Shown here one piece after another: positions 25,587 to 35,333 of a stretch of DNA of 64,000 bases. Below the pieces are notes generated by a model. The model worked only from the letters and a program-made list of their open reading frames with translations. It made no database searches and was not told where the DNA came from. The stretch's first letter is position 1, and each line of letters opens with the position of its first letter. Both the position numbers and the translations under genes were made by a program. Source of the stretch: Streptosporangium sp. NBC_01755 (GTDB lineage: Bacteria > Actinomycetota > Actinomycetes > Streptosporangiales > Streptosporangiaceae); assembly GCF_035917995.1 (NCBI RefSeq), contig NZ_CP109131.1, positions 5,704,001 to 5,768,000 on the forward strand. The letters run 5' to 3'.

Positions 25587-27605
25587 TTAGTCCCAGATTT
25601 TTATCTCTTCCCTGGATCGCTCGTTGGCCTGGAAAGTTGAGGCATCCTCGGCCTTATCGTCGAATTTTCTATTGCTGTCCATCCAGCGCTCGTAGGGTGT
25701 CAGCTTCTCCTTCAACACCTGTTCCCATTCCTTGTTGGCGCCGGCTTCTTTCTTTGCTTCAGCCACGAGTTCGTCATAGGTTTTGAGTTTTCCGGTGTTC
25801 GTGTTCATGGCTTCGGTGGGTGGGTTACTCGCCGGGTATTCGGCCTCGTGAAGGAGACGAGCCATATCGTATTTCAAGCGCAGAACGAAGTCTGCCCGAG
25901 CTCCGGTGGCCTGCTCTACCCGTGTCTCGATGTCGTCAGCCACACCATCGAGGAAGTTGCTGACACCATGGGCCTTGAGTAACTCCCACCCCGCTATGAC
26001 CCCCCTACCCATGGGGGAAATCCCGTCGATCCCGAAGGAGACGGTGTTTTTGACGATGTTAACGACTATTTCGTTGATGGCGTCCTGCTCCCCGCGCACG
26101 TCTAGCGTCGCCTTGAACTCCATGCCACCAAGGTCGCCGAATGCCCTAGCTGTTCTCTCGAAATGTCGGGTCCCGTCGTGTGCGTCCAAGTTGGCTGCTG
26201 CCGTCAACATGTCATGACGGAACTGTGCTGCCGTCGCGTCGAAGTCGCCGGTGAGCTGTTTGTCTCCGACGAAGGTCTTCAGGAAGCGAAAGGTGTCGCC
26301 CGGACTGAGGTAGAACGCGGGGGTCACGGGAGGAAGGTGAACCCAGTTCTCCGGGACTCCCATTCCGGAATCGCGGTAGACGGCCTTGTCGAAGCGGGCG
26401 CCCGAGGCCATTTCGTGGATGTACGACTTCGCGATCACGCTCATGGAGTCCCAGGCGACCTTGGGCAGGTCGCTGCCCAAGGAGCCCGCGGCCTTTATCG
26501 CGTCCAGGGCGAAGGCCGCGGCCTCCGGGCTGTGTTGTCCGGCCTTCTCGGTCGTGGCCTCGCTGCCCGCCTCCATCGCCCGGCCGAGGGCATCGGCCAC
26601 CTCGTCCCCGGTGCCCGTGCTCTTGGCACGGTCGAGGAACAGCTTCATCTTGTCGACCTGGCTGAGCTTGACGTCGGCCCCGCCCATCTTGGCGAAGGCG
26701 TCTCGCACGGCCGCGCCGTCTCCGGCGAGCACCTCCAGCCCCATGGCGACCAGGTCTTCGGGCAGGTCATACGCCTCCGTCTCAGCAGGCCCGCCGGCGC
26801 GCCAGTCTTGCCGGGGCTTCTTCGCGAACTCGTCCAGGACCAGCGCGCGGGCCGCCGCGCTGCGGACGGACGAGGGGGCCTTGGCACCGCTGAGCAGCGC
26901 AAGCCGGTTCCAGGCGGCGACCTTGCTGCCAGCCGGTTTCACCAGGTCGGCTCTGACCTTGGCGAAGGCCGGGACGAGGGTGGGGGCGTTCAGAGCCGCG
27001 CCGAGGGCCTTGCTGAAGGCGGCCAGGTCCTGCTTGGCGGTTTTGCTGCCGGTGACCGCGATGAGATTGGGCAGGCTGTCCCGGACCTTGGGGGACAGCA
27101 GGGCGAAGAAGGCGGCGGCGGCCTGGGGGTTGTCGGCGAGTTTGGCGACCTCGTCGATGTGCTCGTGGATGAGCTTGGCCTGCGACTCGCCGTGGAAGTT
27201 CACCAGGATGTCCTCGCCGTACATCCTGGCCAGGCCCTGGGCGATATCAAAGTCCTTCAGCTCGTCGGGGAGCCGGATGAGCCCCTGTCCGCCCGCCGCC
27301 ATCGAGGCCGCGCCCCCCGACCCGCCCACGCCGCCAGTTCCCCCCGCCCCGCCCAGCTCCGGGGCGCCGTTGCCCAGGGTTTTGATCAGGTCGATCCGGC
27401 CGTGCAGCATGGAGACCTGCCTCCCGCCCCAATCGGCGATGTCGGTGATCTCCCGGAGCACGGGGGTGCTGATCCCGTGTCGGCCGAGCTTTTCCTCGAA
27501 CTCCCTGCTGAACGCGGTCAGCCGGTCGGCGGCGCCGCGCAGGGAGGTGGCGAGCTGACCCATCTGTTCGGGGTCGATGCCGCAGAACTCGGCGGTCGGT
27601 GCCAT
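25587..27605 (-). CDS. Large WXG/ESX-like protein, possible secreted effector
   Basis: 672 residues. The N-terminal 90 residues are helical with a central W-G (ITDIADWGGRQVSMLHGRID), like WXG-type proteins exported by type VII secretion. A Gly-rich linker (GGAGGTGGVGGSGG) leads to a long helical body and a charged C-terminus (YDELVAEAKKEAGANKEW). No signal peptide and no toxin domain I recognise. GAGGGGGA precedes the ATG. It follows a small WXG-like gene 28 bp upstream, the usual two-gene layout. Base composition drops in the 3' third, which may mark a separately acquired C-terminal module. Confidence 0.7.
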   Translation of the reverse strand: MAPTAEFCGIDPEQMGQLATSLRGAADRLTAFSREFEEKLGRHGISTPVLREITDIADWGGRQVSMLHGRIDLIKTLGNGAPELGGAGGTGGVGGSGGAASMAAGGQGLIRLPDELKDFDIAQGLARMYGEDILVNFHGESQAKLIHEHIDEVAKLADNPQAAAAFFALLSPKVRDSLPNLIAVTGSKTAKQDLAAFSKALGAALNAPTLVPAFAKVRADLVKPAGSKVAAWNRLALLSGAKAPSSVRSAAARALVLDEFAKKPRQDWRAGGPAETEAYDLPEDLVAMGLEVLAGDGAAVRDAFAKMGGADVKLSQVDKMKLFLDRAKSTGTGDEVADALGRAMEAGSEATTEKAGQHSPEAAAFALDAIKAAGSLGSDLPKVAWDSMSVIAKSYIHEMASGARFDKAVYRDSGMGVPENWVHLPPVTPAFYLSPGDTFRFLKTFVGDKQLTGDFDATAAQFRHDMLTAAANLDAHDGTRHFERTARAFGDLGGMEFKATLDVRGEQDAINEIVVNIVKNTVSFGIDGISPMGRGVIAGWELLKAHGVSNFLDGVADDIETRVEQATGARADFVLRLKYDMARLLHEAEYPASNPPTEAMNTNTGKLKTYDELVAEAKKEAGANKEWEQVLKEKLTPYERWMDSNRKFDDKAEDASTFQANERSREEIKIWD

Positions 27606-27633
27606 GGAACGTTCCCCCTCATGGTCATGACGG

Positions 27634-27942
27634 TCACGTGCGTCCGGCCATCTCCCGGCGCATGGCGTTCGCCTCTGCCTCGGTCACCAGCGGGGGAGAG
27701 CGGCGCAGCTCCTCCTCGACCGCATCCACCACGCGCTGGGCGAGCCGTCCGAGCCGTTGATGCCGGTCTTCCAGCTCGGTGGTCCAGGTGGTGGCCGTCG
27801 GCCCCGTCCACACCTGTCCCGACCGCATCGCCGAGGAGGCGCGCTGGTATGCCTGCCGCACCTCATGAGCCCTGTCTTCGGCTTCGACGAGCAATTGCCT
27901 CAGCCGTTCGTGCCGGGGACTGGGCACCATCCGCTCGGCCAC
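27634..27942 (-). CDS. Small WXG100-like partner protein
   Basis: 102 residues from a GTG at 27942 with GGACGGGGG upstream (an ATG at 27930 is also possible). It is all helix, with a central WTGPTATTW turn, the W-x-G hairpin of ESX proteins, and Ala/Glu-rich helices either side (HEVRQAYQRASSAMRSG). It probably pairs with or chaperones the 672-residue protein encoded downstream. Confidence 0.7.
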   Translation of the reverse strand: MAERMVPSPRHERLRQLLVEAEDRAHEVRQAYQRASSAMRSGQVWTGPTATTWTTELEDRHQRLGRLAQRVVDAVEEELRRSPPLVTEAEANAMRREMAGRT

Positions 27943-28153
27943 GCCACCCCCGTCCTTTTCATGACCCCGTGATGAAGGAAAAAAGTCGCATACCAGAGTA
28001 GGTATTGATCGTCTAAATCGGCAAGTCCGGTACCCGGCCGGCATCGCGCTTCCGCCGGTGGGGCCGTGACCACCCGAGCGGGCGAAACCGATATTTCGGT
28101 CATTCCCTCTCGTGCCGGAGCGACTACTCCCCCCAACACCATCGGAGTAACGG

Positions 28154-28465
28154 ATGACGCTGTTCGAAAAGCACATCGACGCGATAGAAATCGCCGTCAA
28201 GACCGCGTACTGGATGTGTTTCGTCGCCGGTTTCGCGCTGCTCTTCGCCGGTCACGTGACCGTGCTCATGGCCATCGCGATCGGCGTCATGTGGCTGTCC
28301 CGCATCACCCTGCATCACATCTGGGCGACCCGGACGCGCTGGGACGATGCGACCGCCGAAGAGCTGGAACTACGGCGTGAGCAGCGGCACGCGTACCGTG
28401 AACGAGAGCTGCGCCTCCAGATCCGGCGCCTCCAGCAGCCGGAGGACCGTGGCGGCGGCCCGTGA
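28154..28465 (+). CDS. Small two-TM membrane protein
   Basis: 103 residues with two hydrophobic helices at about 17-36 (TAYWMCFVAGFALLFAG) and 38-55 (VTVLMAIAIGVMWLSRI), then a basic, Arg-rich cytoplasmic tail. CGGAG precedes the ATG. It ends 65 bp before drmA on the same strand and may be a promoter-side passenger of the drmABC operon. No family recognised. Confidence 0.7.
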   Translation: MTLFEKHIDAIEIAVKTAYWMCFVAGFALLFAGHVTVLMAIAIGVMWLSRITLHHIWATRTRWDDATAEELELRREQRHAYRERELRLQIRRLQQPEDRGGGP

Positions 28466-28530
28466 GTCCTGCCGCTCGCCTTCCGGGGAGCGCCTGTGGA
28501 ATGTCATGGTCTGCCCCTACAGTGATCGGC

Positions 28531-31500
28531 ATGAGCGGTGAGACGGTGCTCGCACGTCCCGACGAGGCCCGGATCCGGGATGAACTGGAGAGGCTGGTCG
28601 TCCGCGATCTCCACGGCCCCTTCGACGACGAGGAGGAGGAGTTCGCAGAGCGCCCGATGGATCGTTACATCCTGGGCAGGCTCGCCCCGGACGGTGAGCT
28701 GATCGAGCCGGATCTGATGGACGACGCCGCCGACACCGGCGGTGCCGATGTGGGTGAGGACGAGGCCGAGCCGTCCGTGCTGACCACCGCCAGCCTGATG
28801 CCCTCCGCCCTGGGCTGCACCGTTTTCGTGGACGGCGACGTGACCGAGCTGAAGGTGACCGGTCACTGGGCACGTTACCAGCGGGTCGAGGGCCTCGACA
28901 GCGTCAGGGGTGATCGGGTGTGGTGCCGGGTGCCCGATTCGGGGAGCGTGCGGCTGGCACTCAGGGAGGGGCGGCTCGATCCGGAGCGCATGTCCTCCGA
29001 CGAGCACGTGGTGGTCCGTGGCCGGGCGCGCCGTCATGACGGCGGCTGGCTGGTCTCGGTCTTTCTGGTCAACACCACGCCCCGGCCGCAGCGGCTGGAG
29101 GGGGCGGCCTGGCTGTTCCAGGCGCGCATCGGCGTCACCGCCGTGGACGGCGGGCCGATCTTCCGGGCCCGGCCGGACACGTCCGGCGGCGGTGACGAGA
29201 TCGACCGCGTCGAGCAACGGCGGCTGGCCATGGCCTACCGGTTCCATCCGGAGTTCGCCGTCGGCCACGGGGTGGGGGTGACGGCGCGGCAGGCACCGGA
29301 CGACCCGACGCGGGCGGTCCGGATCGAGACGCGGGCCGTGCCGACCTATGAGATCCCGTACACCGACGTGCCCGATCCGGACGGAGATCCGGAGTCGGCC
29401 GATCTGGTGCTGGACATGGAGGTGCTCCGAAGCCTGCCGGTGGACGCGCTGCGCAGGGGGTTGTCGCCGCTGGTCACCGGATATCGGGCCTGGATCGCCC
29501 GGCAGGAGAGGCGCCTCTCCGATTCCGGCGAGGGGCTCGTGAGGTACGGGAGGGCGCCGAGCGAGGTGCTGGCCACGGCACGCAGGGCGGCCGACCGGAT
29601 CGAGGCAGGGATCGACCTGCTCACCGGTGACGAGAACGTACGCGACGAGAACGCGCTCCGGGCATTCCGCTTCGCCAACGAGGCGATGTACCTGCAGCGG
29701 GTGCACACACTGGCGGCGGCCGTGCGGCGGAAGACCCCCGATCGGACACTCGACGAGGCGCTGGAGGAGGTCCGCGTCCCGAAGAACCACCGCTGGCGCC
29801 CGTTCCAGCTGGCGTTCATCCTGCTGAACCTGCCCGCGCTGGCCGACCCGGGGCATGCCGAGCGCGGTGCCGACGAGAGGGACGGCGACGCCGTGGCGGA
29901 CCTGCTCTGGTTCCCCACCGGTGGCGGCAAGACCGAGGCATATCTCGGTCTGACCGCGTTCACGCTGGCGATTCGCAGGCTCAGCCCGGCACTCGGTGGC
30001 TACGATCCGTCGGCGGGCGTGGCGGTGCTGATGCGCTACACGCTGCGGCTGCTCACCATCCAGCAGTTCCAGCGCGCCACCGCGCTGATCTGCGCGTGCG
30101 AGCACCTGCGCCGCGGCGACGAGACGACGTGGGGCACGACGCCGTTCCGGATCGGGCTCTGGGTCGGCGCGCGGGTGACGCCCAACAGGACCGACGACGC
30201 GGGCGACTGGCTGAAGCAACTCCGCAAGGCGGGAAGGCGGGGGTTCGTACGGGCCACCGGTTCGCCGCACCAGCTCACCGGTTGCCCGTGGTGCGGTGAG
30301 GTCCTGGAGGCGGGCGTCAACATCGTGGTCGACCCGGCCCGGCGCCGGACCCAGGTCTTCTGCCCCAACCTCTACTGCGAGTTCAGCAACCTCGTCGACC
30401 CCGAGGGCATCCCGATCGTCTTGGTGGACGAGGAGATCTACCGGCTGCTGCCCAGCCTCATCATCGCGACGGTGGACAAGTTCGCCCAGCTCCCGTGGCG
30501 CGGTGAGACCCAGGCGCTGTTCGGCGGAGTCGGGCAGCGGTGCGAGCGGCACGGATACGTGACGGAGGACACCAGGTCCAACGACTGGGAGTTGTCATCG
30601 GCGTCCGCCCGGCATCCCGCCAAGGGAGCCCTGCCGTCCGCGCGGATCGTCGACGTGTCGCGGCTCCGGCCGCCGGACCTGATCATCCAGGACGAGCTGC
30701 ACCTGATCTCCGGCCCGCTGGGGTCCCTGGCCGGTCTGTACGAGACAGCGGTCGACCGGCTCGCCACCTGGGAGCTGCCCGGCGGCAGGCGGGTCCGGCC
30801 CAAGGTCGTCGCCTCGACCGCGACCGTACGGCGGGCACAGCAGCAGATCGGGGCGCTCTTCGACCGGCGTACCGAGGTCTTCCCGCCCCCGGGGTTGGAC
30901 ATCGGTGACAACTTCTTCTCCCGGCAGCGCCCGGTGGATCCGGCGGAACCCGGTCACCGGCCCGGCCGCCGCTACGTCGGCATCTGCGCACACGGCGTCC
31001 GCAACAAGTCGGTGCTGATCCGGGTGTACGTCGCGGTGCTCGGCGCGGCCCAGACCCTGCACGACAGGTACGGGCGCAACCGGGTCACCGATCCCTACAT
31101 GACCCTGGTCGGCTACTTCAACAGCCTGCGCGACCTGGGCGCGATGCGCCGGATGGTGGAGGACGACGTCTCCACCCGCCTGTCCCGGGCGGAGGATCGC
31201 GGGTTCTCCCGTCGCTGGGATCCGGTCGTCAAGGAGCTGACCTCCCGGTTGTCCTCCTCGGACATCCCGGTCGTGCTCGACCACCTGGAGCAGGCGTTCA
31301 CCGACGACCGCGAGGAGCGCAGGCGCCGCCCGATCGACATCCTGCTCGCCACCAACATGATCGCTGTCGGTGTCGACGTGTCCCGCCTCGGCGTGATGGT
31401 CGTCTCCAACCAGCCGAAGTCCGCCGCCGAGTACATCCAGGCCACCAGCCGGGTCGGGCGTGCCGCGCCGGGCCTGGTGTTCACGGTCTACAACTGGGCT

Positions 31501-32052
31501 CGGCCACGCGATCTGTCGCACTACGAGACGTTCGAGCATTTCCACGCCACCATCTACCGGCATGTGGAGGCGCTGTCGGTGACCCCGTTCGCCGATCGCG
31601 CGGTCGACCGAGGGCTGACCGGGGTGCTGGTGTCCCTGGTGCGGAACCTGGGATTCACCTACAACGGCAACCTGCGCGCGGGACAGTTCGACCGGGCCGG
31701 TGAGCTGGCCGACCATGTGGTGCGGTTCCTCAAGCGCCGGGCCCGGGAGGTCACCGCCGACAACCGGGTGGGCGTCGAGGTCGAACGCCACCTGGACGCC
31801 CGGCTCGACCAGTGGCACAACGAACGGCGGGTGCCGGGACGGCGGCTGGCCTACAACAAACGGGCGCCCGGAACGCCGGGGGACGCCGCGGGGCTGCTGC
31901 GCCGCCCGGAGGACGGCAGCTGGCTGCCGATGACCTGCCCGACCTCGCTACGCGACGTCGAGCCGGGGGTACGCCTGCTCCTGCTGCCCGAGGACGACAA
32001 TCTCGCCATCACCCAGGAACCGCCGTTCGTCGCCGGAGGGAGCGCGTCATGA
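28531..32052 (+). CDS. drmA: DISARM helicase DrmA
   Basis: 1173 residues. The core helicase of DISARM: Walker A FPTGGGKTEAYLG near 461, a zinc-ribbon-like CPWCGE and CPNLYC pair near 590, Walker B DELHLISGPLG near 720, and a C-terminal RecA domain with ATNMIAVGVDVSRLGVM (about 941) and YIQATSRVGR. DrmA and DrmB form the complex that recognises and restricts unmethylated phage DNA. The ATG at 28531 lacks a strong ribosome site, and TACAGT lies 11 bp upstream, so a leaderless transcript is possible. It overlaps drmB by 4 bp. Confidence 0.92.
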   Translation: MSGETVLARPDEARIRDELERLVVRDLHGPFDDEEEEFAERPMDRYILGRLAPDGELIEPDLMDDAADTGGADVGEDEAEPSVLTTASLMPSALGCTVFVDGDVTELKVTGHWARYQRVEGLDSVRGDRVWCRVPDSGSVRLALREGRLDPERMSSDEHVVVRGRARRHDGGWLVSVFLVNTTPRPQRLEGAAWLFQARIGVTAVDGGPIFRARPDTSGGGDEIDRVEQRRLAMAYRFHPEFAVGHGVGVTARQAPDDPTRAVRIETRAVPTYEIPYTDVPDPDGDPESADLVLDMEVLRSLPVDALRRGLSPLVTGYRAWIARQERRLSDSGEGLVRYGRAPSEVLATARRAADRIEAGIDLLTGDENVRDENALRAFRFANEAMYLQRVHTLAAAVRRKTPDRTLDEALEEVRVPKNHRWRPFQLAFILLNLPALADPGHAERGADERDGDAVADLLWFPTGGGKTEAYLGLTAFTLAIRRLSPALGGYDPSAGVAVLMRYTLRLLTIQQFQRATALICACEHLRRGDETTWGTTPFRIGLWVGARVTPNRTDDAGDWLKQLRKAGRRGFVRATGSPHQLTGCPWCGEVLEAGVNIVVDPARRRTQVFCPNLYCEFSNLVDPEGIPIVLVDEEIYRLLPSLIIATVDKFAQLPWRGETQALFGGVGQRCERHGYVTEDTRSNDWELSSASARHPAKGALPSARIVDVSRLRPPDLIIQDELHLISGPLGSLAGLYETAVDRLATWELPGGRRVRPKVVASTATVRRAQQQIGALFDRRTEVFPPPGLDIGDNFFSRQRPVDPAEPGHRPGRRYVGICAHGVRNKSVLIRVYVAVLGAAQTLHDRYGRNRVTDPYMTLVGYFNSLRDLGAMRRMVEDDVSTRLSRAEDRGFSRRWDPVVKELTSRLSSSDIPVVLDHLEQAFTDDREERRRRPIDILLATNMIAVGVDVSRLGVMVVSNQPKSAAEYIQATSRVGRAAPGLVFTVYNWARPRDLSHYETFEHFHATIYRHVEALSVTPFADRAVDRGLTGVLVSLVRNLGFTYNGNLRAGQFDRAGELADHVVRFLKRRAREVTADNRVGVEVERHLDARLDQWHNERRVPGRRLAYNKRAPGTPGDAAGLLRRPEDGSWLPMTCPTSLRDVEPGVRLLLLPEDDNLAITQEPPFVAGGSAS

Positions 32053-33890
32053 CCGAGTCGAGTCTGCGGGTCGGCGAGTTGCGCCCCAACCAGCTCCTGC
32101 ACACCTACGGTGTGGGGGCGGTCGCCGACATGCCCAACCTGTCGGTGATGGTGTGCGGGCTGGACGAGTGGGATCCGGCCAAGACCCGGGTCGTCCCGGA
32201 GGAGCGGCTGCTCGCGGCGGTGCGGGCGAAGCTGCGGGCACCGGTGGAGGCGCTGCGTACCCCTCCCTACGTCCCCGAGTCGGCCGACCCCTTCGGTGAG
32301 TGGACCCGGGTGGGTGTGCCGGTGACCCTGTTCCCGCGCTGGCTGCGCTGCACCAACCCCAAATGCGGGCTGCTGGCTCCGGTGGAGACCGGCCTGTTCG
32401 AGCTTCTCCCGCACGCGTTCTCCCCGGACCGGATCCGCTACGTGCACGGCTGCCGGGGCAACGGAGGCGGCCGGCCCACCGCGGTGCCGGCCCGGTTCGT
32501 CCTCGCCTGCGGCAACGGGCACCTTGACGACTTCCCCTGGTTGTTCTTCGCCCACCAGGGGGTCGTCCCCGAGTTCGGCGGGCACACCCTCACCCTTGAG
32601 GAACGGAGCACCACAGGTGACGCGGCGAGCCTGTGGGTCCGGTGCTCGTGCGGTGTCCAGCCTCGGTCGATGGCGCAGGCGATCGGCGAGAAGATGGTGC
32701 CGAACCTGCCGCGCTGCCGGGGCCGTCACCCGCACCTGCGCTCCGCCCAGTTCACCGGCTGCGGCGAGGAGACCCGGACGATCGGTCTGGGCGCCACCAA
32801 CAGCTGGTTCGGGATGCAGTTCAAGGCGTTCACCCTGCCGCAGGCCGACCTGGAGGTGGACCAGCGGGTCGCCGAGCTGTGGACGATGCTGGAGCGGGTG
32901 GCCCGTTTCCCGGAGGCCGACGCCAAGGGGTTGCTGCCCGACCTGCGCTGCTGGCCGGAGTTGGAGCAGTACGGGGTCGACGAGGTCTGGAAGGCGATCC
33001 GGCGGCGTGCCGAGAGGTCCGGCGACGACGACCAGGGGGACGACCTGGATTTGAGGACTCCCGAATGGAACGCCTTCACCCGCGCGCTGCCGGTCAGGCT
33101 GCCCGACTTCACAACCGAGAAGGAAAGGCCCCCGGCCGAGGGCAAACGGTGGCTGGAGGAGGTCGTGCTGGTCACCCGGTTACGTCAGGTGTCGGCCCTG
33201 TACGGCTTCACCCGGATCGACGCCCCCGAATGGGGAGAGGACGGGGACGACACCGGCTTCGCGCCGATCTCCGTCGCCCTGCCCACCTGGGTGCCGTGCG
33301 CGGAGACGCGGGGCGAGGGCATCTTCCTGCGTTTCCGGGAGGAGGAACTGGCCGCCTGGGAACAACGCTCCGACGTTCGCGGACGTCGCAGGCAGCTCCG
33401 TGAGGGGCATGACAGGTGGCGGGCACAGCGCCGGCTCGAACCAGGCCACTGGCCGGGCATCCGCTACCTGCTCCTGCACACCTTCGCGCACGCGCTCATC
33501 CGGGAGTTCGCCCTGGAGAGCGGCTACAGCGCCGCAGGAATCGGCGAACAGATCTACTCCGGGACCGGCACGCGGCCCATGGCCGGAGTCCTGCTGTACA
33601 CCGCCGCCCCGGACAGTGAGGGCACGCTGGGCGGACTGGTGACCCTGGGCCGGCGAGACCGCCTCGGCACGCTCATCGAGCAGGCACTGGACGCCGCACG
33701 GCTGTGCAGCTCCGACCCGCTCTGCTCCGAACGCGATCCACGCGAACACGGTCACCTGTACGGCTCGGCGTGTCACGCCTGCCTGTTCGCGTCAGAGACC
33801 TCGTGCGAGCGGGGCAATCACTACCTGGACCGGGCGTTGCTCGTCGACACCGTCAGCGATCTGGGCATCGGATTCCTGGCCGCCCGGTGA
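32049..33890 (+). CDS. drmB: DISARM DUF1998 protein DrmB
   Basis: 613 residues. Typical DrmB features are the N-terminal LRPNQLLHTYGVGAVADMP, zinc-binding Cys clusters (LRCTNPKCG near 101, CGNGHLDDFPW, CSCG), and the C-terminal DUF1998 domain (HTFAHALIREFALESGYSAA near 477, with CHACLFASETSC near 578). It partners DrmA. The start overlaps the drmA stop (ATGA) and its own stop overlaps the drmC start, so drmABC is one operon. Confidence 0.93.
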   Translation: MTESSLRVGELRPNQLLHTYGVGAVADMPNLSVMVCGLDEWDPAKTRVVPEERLLAAVRAKLRAPVEALRTPPYVPESADPFGEWTRVGVPVTLFPRWLRCTNPKCGLLAPVETGLFELLPHAFSPDRIRYVHGCRGNGGGRPTAVPARFVLACGNGHLDDFPWLFFAHQGVVPEFGGHTLTLEERSTTGDAASLWVRCSCGVQPRSMAQAIGEKMVPNLPRCRGRHPHLRSAQFTGCGEETRTIGLGATNSWFGMQFKAFTLPQADLEVDQRVAELWTMLERVARFPEADAKGLLPDLRCWPELEQYGVDEVWKAIRRRAERSGDDDQGDDLDLRTPEWNAFTRALPVRLPDFTTEKERPPAEGKRWLEEVVLVTRLRQVSALYGFTRIDAPEWGEDGDDTGFAPISVALPTWVPCAETRGEGIFLRFREEELAAWEQRSDVRGRRRQLREGHDRWRAQRRLEPGHWPGIRYLLLHTFAHALIREFALESGYSAAGIGEQIYSGTGTRPMAGVLLYTAAPDSEGTLGGLVTLGRRDRLGTLIEQALDAARLCSSDPLCSERDPREHGHLYGSACHACLFASETSCERGNHYLDRALLVDTVSDLGIGFLAAR

Positions 33891-34678
33891 GCGATCTGCC
33901 CGCCGTGATCGCCGCGCTCGCGCGAGAGCTTCCCGAAGTCCACGTACGGGCATGGGCACAGATCCTGCGCGGGCACCCCGCACCGCATCCCGCGATCCGA
34001 GGGCTGCTGACCCAGGCCAGGACCGGGGCCGTCATGGGAGCCCGGGCGGCCAGGCTCGTCGCCGCCTGGTCGGCGGCGGACCCGCCGCCGCCGGGTTCGG
34101 CGCTGGCACTGGCGCTGGAGACCGCGTCCCGGATGCACGGCGAGACCCACCGCCACAGGACCGACATCGTGGTCAGCGGGCCGCACAGTGACGAGGTCCC
34201 CGTCCGGCTGACCAGCTCGGTCATCATCGAGGTGATCCGCGCCAGCCGCACCTCGCTGCTCGTGGTGAGCTTCGCCGCGTTCGGCGTCGCCGAGGTGACG
34301 CGGGAACTGGTCAGGGCGGCCAGGCGGGGCGTCCAGATCGATCTGGTCCTGGAGGGCACCGTCGAGGACGGCGGCGCGCTGCGCGGCACATCCACCCCGC
34401 CCTTTGAGGCGCTCCGCCCGCTGGCCACGTTCTGGGTCTGGGCGGACAGGCCGAGGACCGGTGGCTCGGTTCCCGCGCTGCACGCGAAGGTCATCGCCGC
34501 GGACGAGGACGTCGCGCTGCTCGGCAGCGCGAACCTCACGGATCGGGCGCTCGCCCACAACCTCGAAGTCGGCGTGGTCCTCCGCGATCCCGACGTGGTA
34601 GGCAGGCTCGTCAGGCACTTCCGCGCGCTCATGCACCCCAAGAACGGTCCGCTGCGCCCTACCACCGCCCGACATTGA
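33887..34678 (+). CDS. drmC: DISARM phospholipase D-like protein DrmC
   Basis: 263 residues from a GTG overlapping the drmB stop (GTGA). The PLD-like motif is HAKVIAADEDVALLGSANLT near residue 198, with one HxK...S-N set; a helical N-terminus precedes it. DrmC is reported as dispensable in some DISARM systems. Last gene of the operon. Confidence 0.9.
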   Translation: MSDLPAVIAALARELPEVHVRAWAQILRGHPAPHPAIRGLLTQARTGAVMGARAARLVAAWSAADPPPPGSALALALETASRMHGETHRHRTDIVVSGPHSDEVPVRLTSSVIIEVIRASRTSLLVVSFAAFGVAEVTRELVRAARRGVQIDLVLEGTVEDGGALRGTSTPPFEALRPLATFWVWADRPRTGGSVPALHAKVIAADEDVALLGSANLTDRALAHNLEVGVVLRDPDVVGRLVRHFRALMHPKNGPLRPTTARH

Positions 34679-35019
34679 CAGTGGGGCGTGCCCTGCTGTT
34701 GTGGTGATGGCTCCCCGCCTCGGCGCTGGTGGTCGGGACGGTGCCTGACCTGCCGCTGCCCCTCTCCTCGAACACTTGCTTCCAGATCGGCTACCCGGGC
34801 CTTCAGCACATCCAGCCGGGCCGTCAGGGTCACGACCAAGGCCGCGAGCTCGCCATACGACGGCCGCTCGCCCGCGGTCACGGTCACGGTCACGGTCACC
34901 CGAAGGTCATCCCACGTACGGGACCATGCTCATGCGGTGCAGGGAGAGGAGACGTGAATATTCACGCCTGGGCTGTTTCCTTGGCGAGGTCGTATGAGAG
35001 ATCTCTAGGATTGGCTGCC
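34679..35019. other. 341-bp intergenic region with a possible transposase scrap
   Basis: On the minus strand, 34767-34899 encodes RPSYGELAALVVTLTARLDV followed by LKARVADLEAS, which resembles the N-terminal coiled coil of IS66-type transposases, then loses sense. A GGTCAC hexamer repeat lies at about 34875-34897. No complete gene, and no terminal inverted repeats that I can see. The transposase reading is weak. Confidence 0.3.
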
Positions 35020-35331
35020 ATGGCAGAACTGAGTGAGGCGGAGCTGGACGCGTTGGTCGAGGAGGCCACCGTCGACGCCTACGACGATGATGAGCAGCTG
35101 TCCGGGTTTCACGTCATGCTCGACGAGCACCTGGCGACGCCGTTCCAGACGATGGTCTTGGGGGTCGAGGTCACGGTCAAGAAGATCGACCTGTACGCGG
35201 GGAGCGGGATCGTCGCGGTCTGCGTCCGAGGGTCATACCGGCAGGCGATCGGCATTCTCGATCTTCCGCTGCCGGATCCGCCGCCCCGAGGTTCGGAGTG
35301 GATCGAGGCATATCGGCACTGGGTGCCCTGA
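35020..35331 (+). CDS. Small conserved actinobacterial protein (annotated calcium-binding in relatives)
   Basis: 103 residues: MAELSEAELDALVEEATVDA at the start, then an acidic YDDDEQ patch, PFQTMVLGVEVTVKKIDL, and RQAIGILDLPLPDPPP. I recall near-identical proteins in many actinomycetes labelled calcium-binding, but I see no EF-hand. It ends 2 bp before the next gene, so the two form a cassette. Its first 45 or so bases recur at 40602, where the rest is deleted. Confidence 0.65.
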   Translation: MAELSEAELDALVEEATVDAYDDDEQLSGFHVMLDEHLATPFQTMVLGVEVTVKKIDLYAGSGIVAVCVRGSYRQAIGILDLPLPDPPPRGSEWIEAYRHWVP

Positions 35332-35333
35332 CG

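Noticed and set aside
26163..28001. A 612-codon open frame on the + strand opposite the ESX-like genes
   Set aside because: No domain, atypical composition, and both minus-strand genes have good ribosome sites and recognisable WXG features.
34767..34899. A complete IS66 element
   Set aside because: Only about 40 residues resemble the transposase N-terminus; no inverted repeats and no other transposase parts found.
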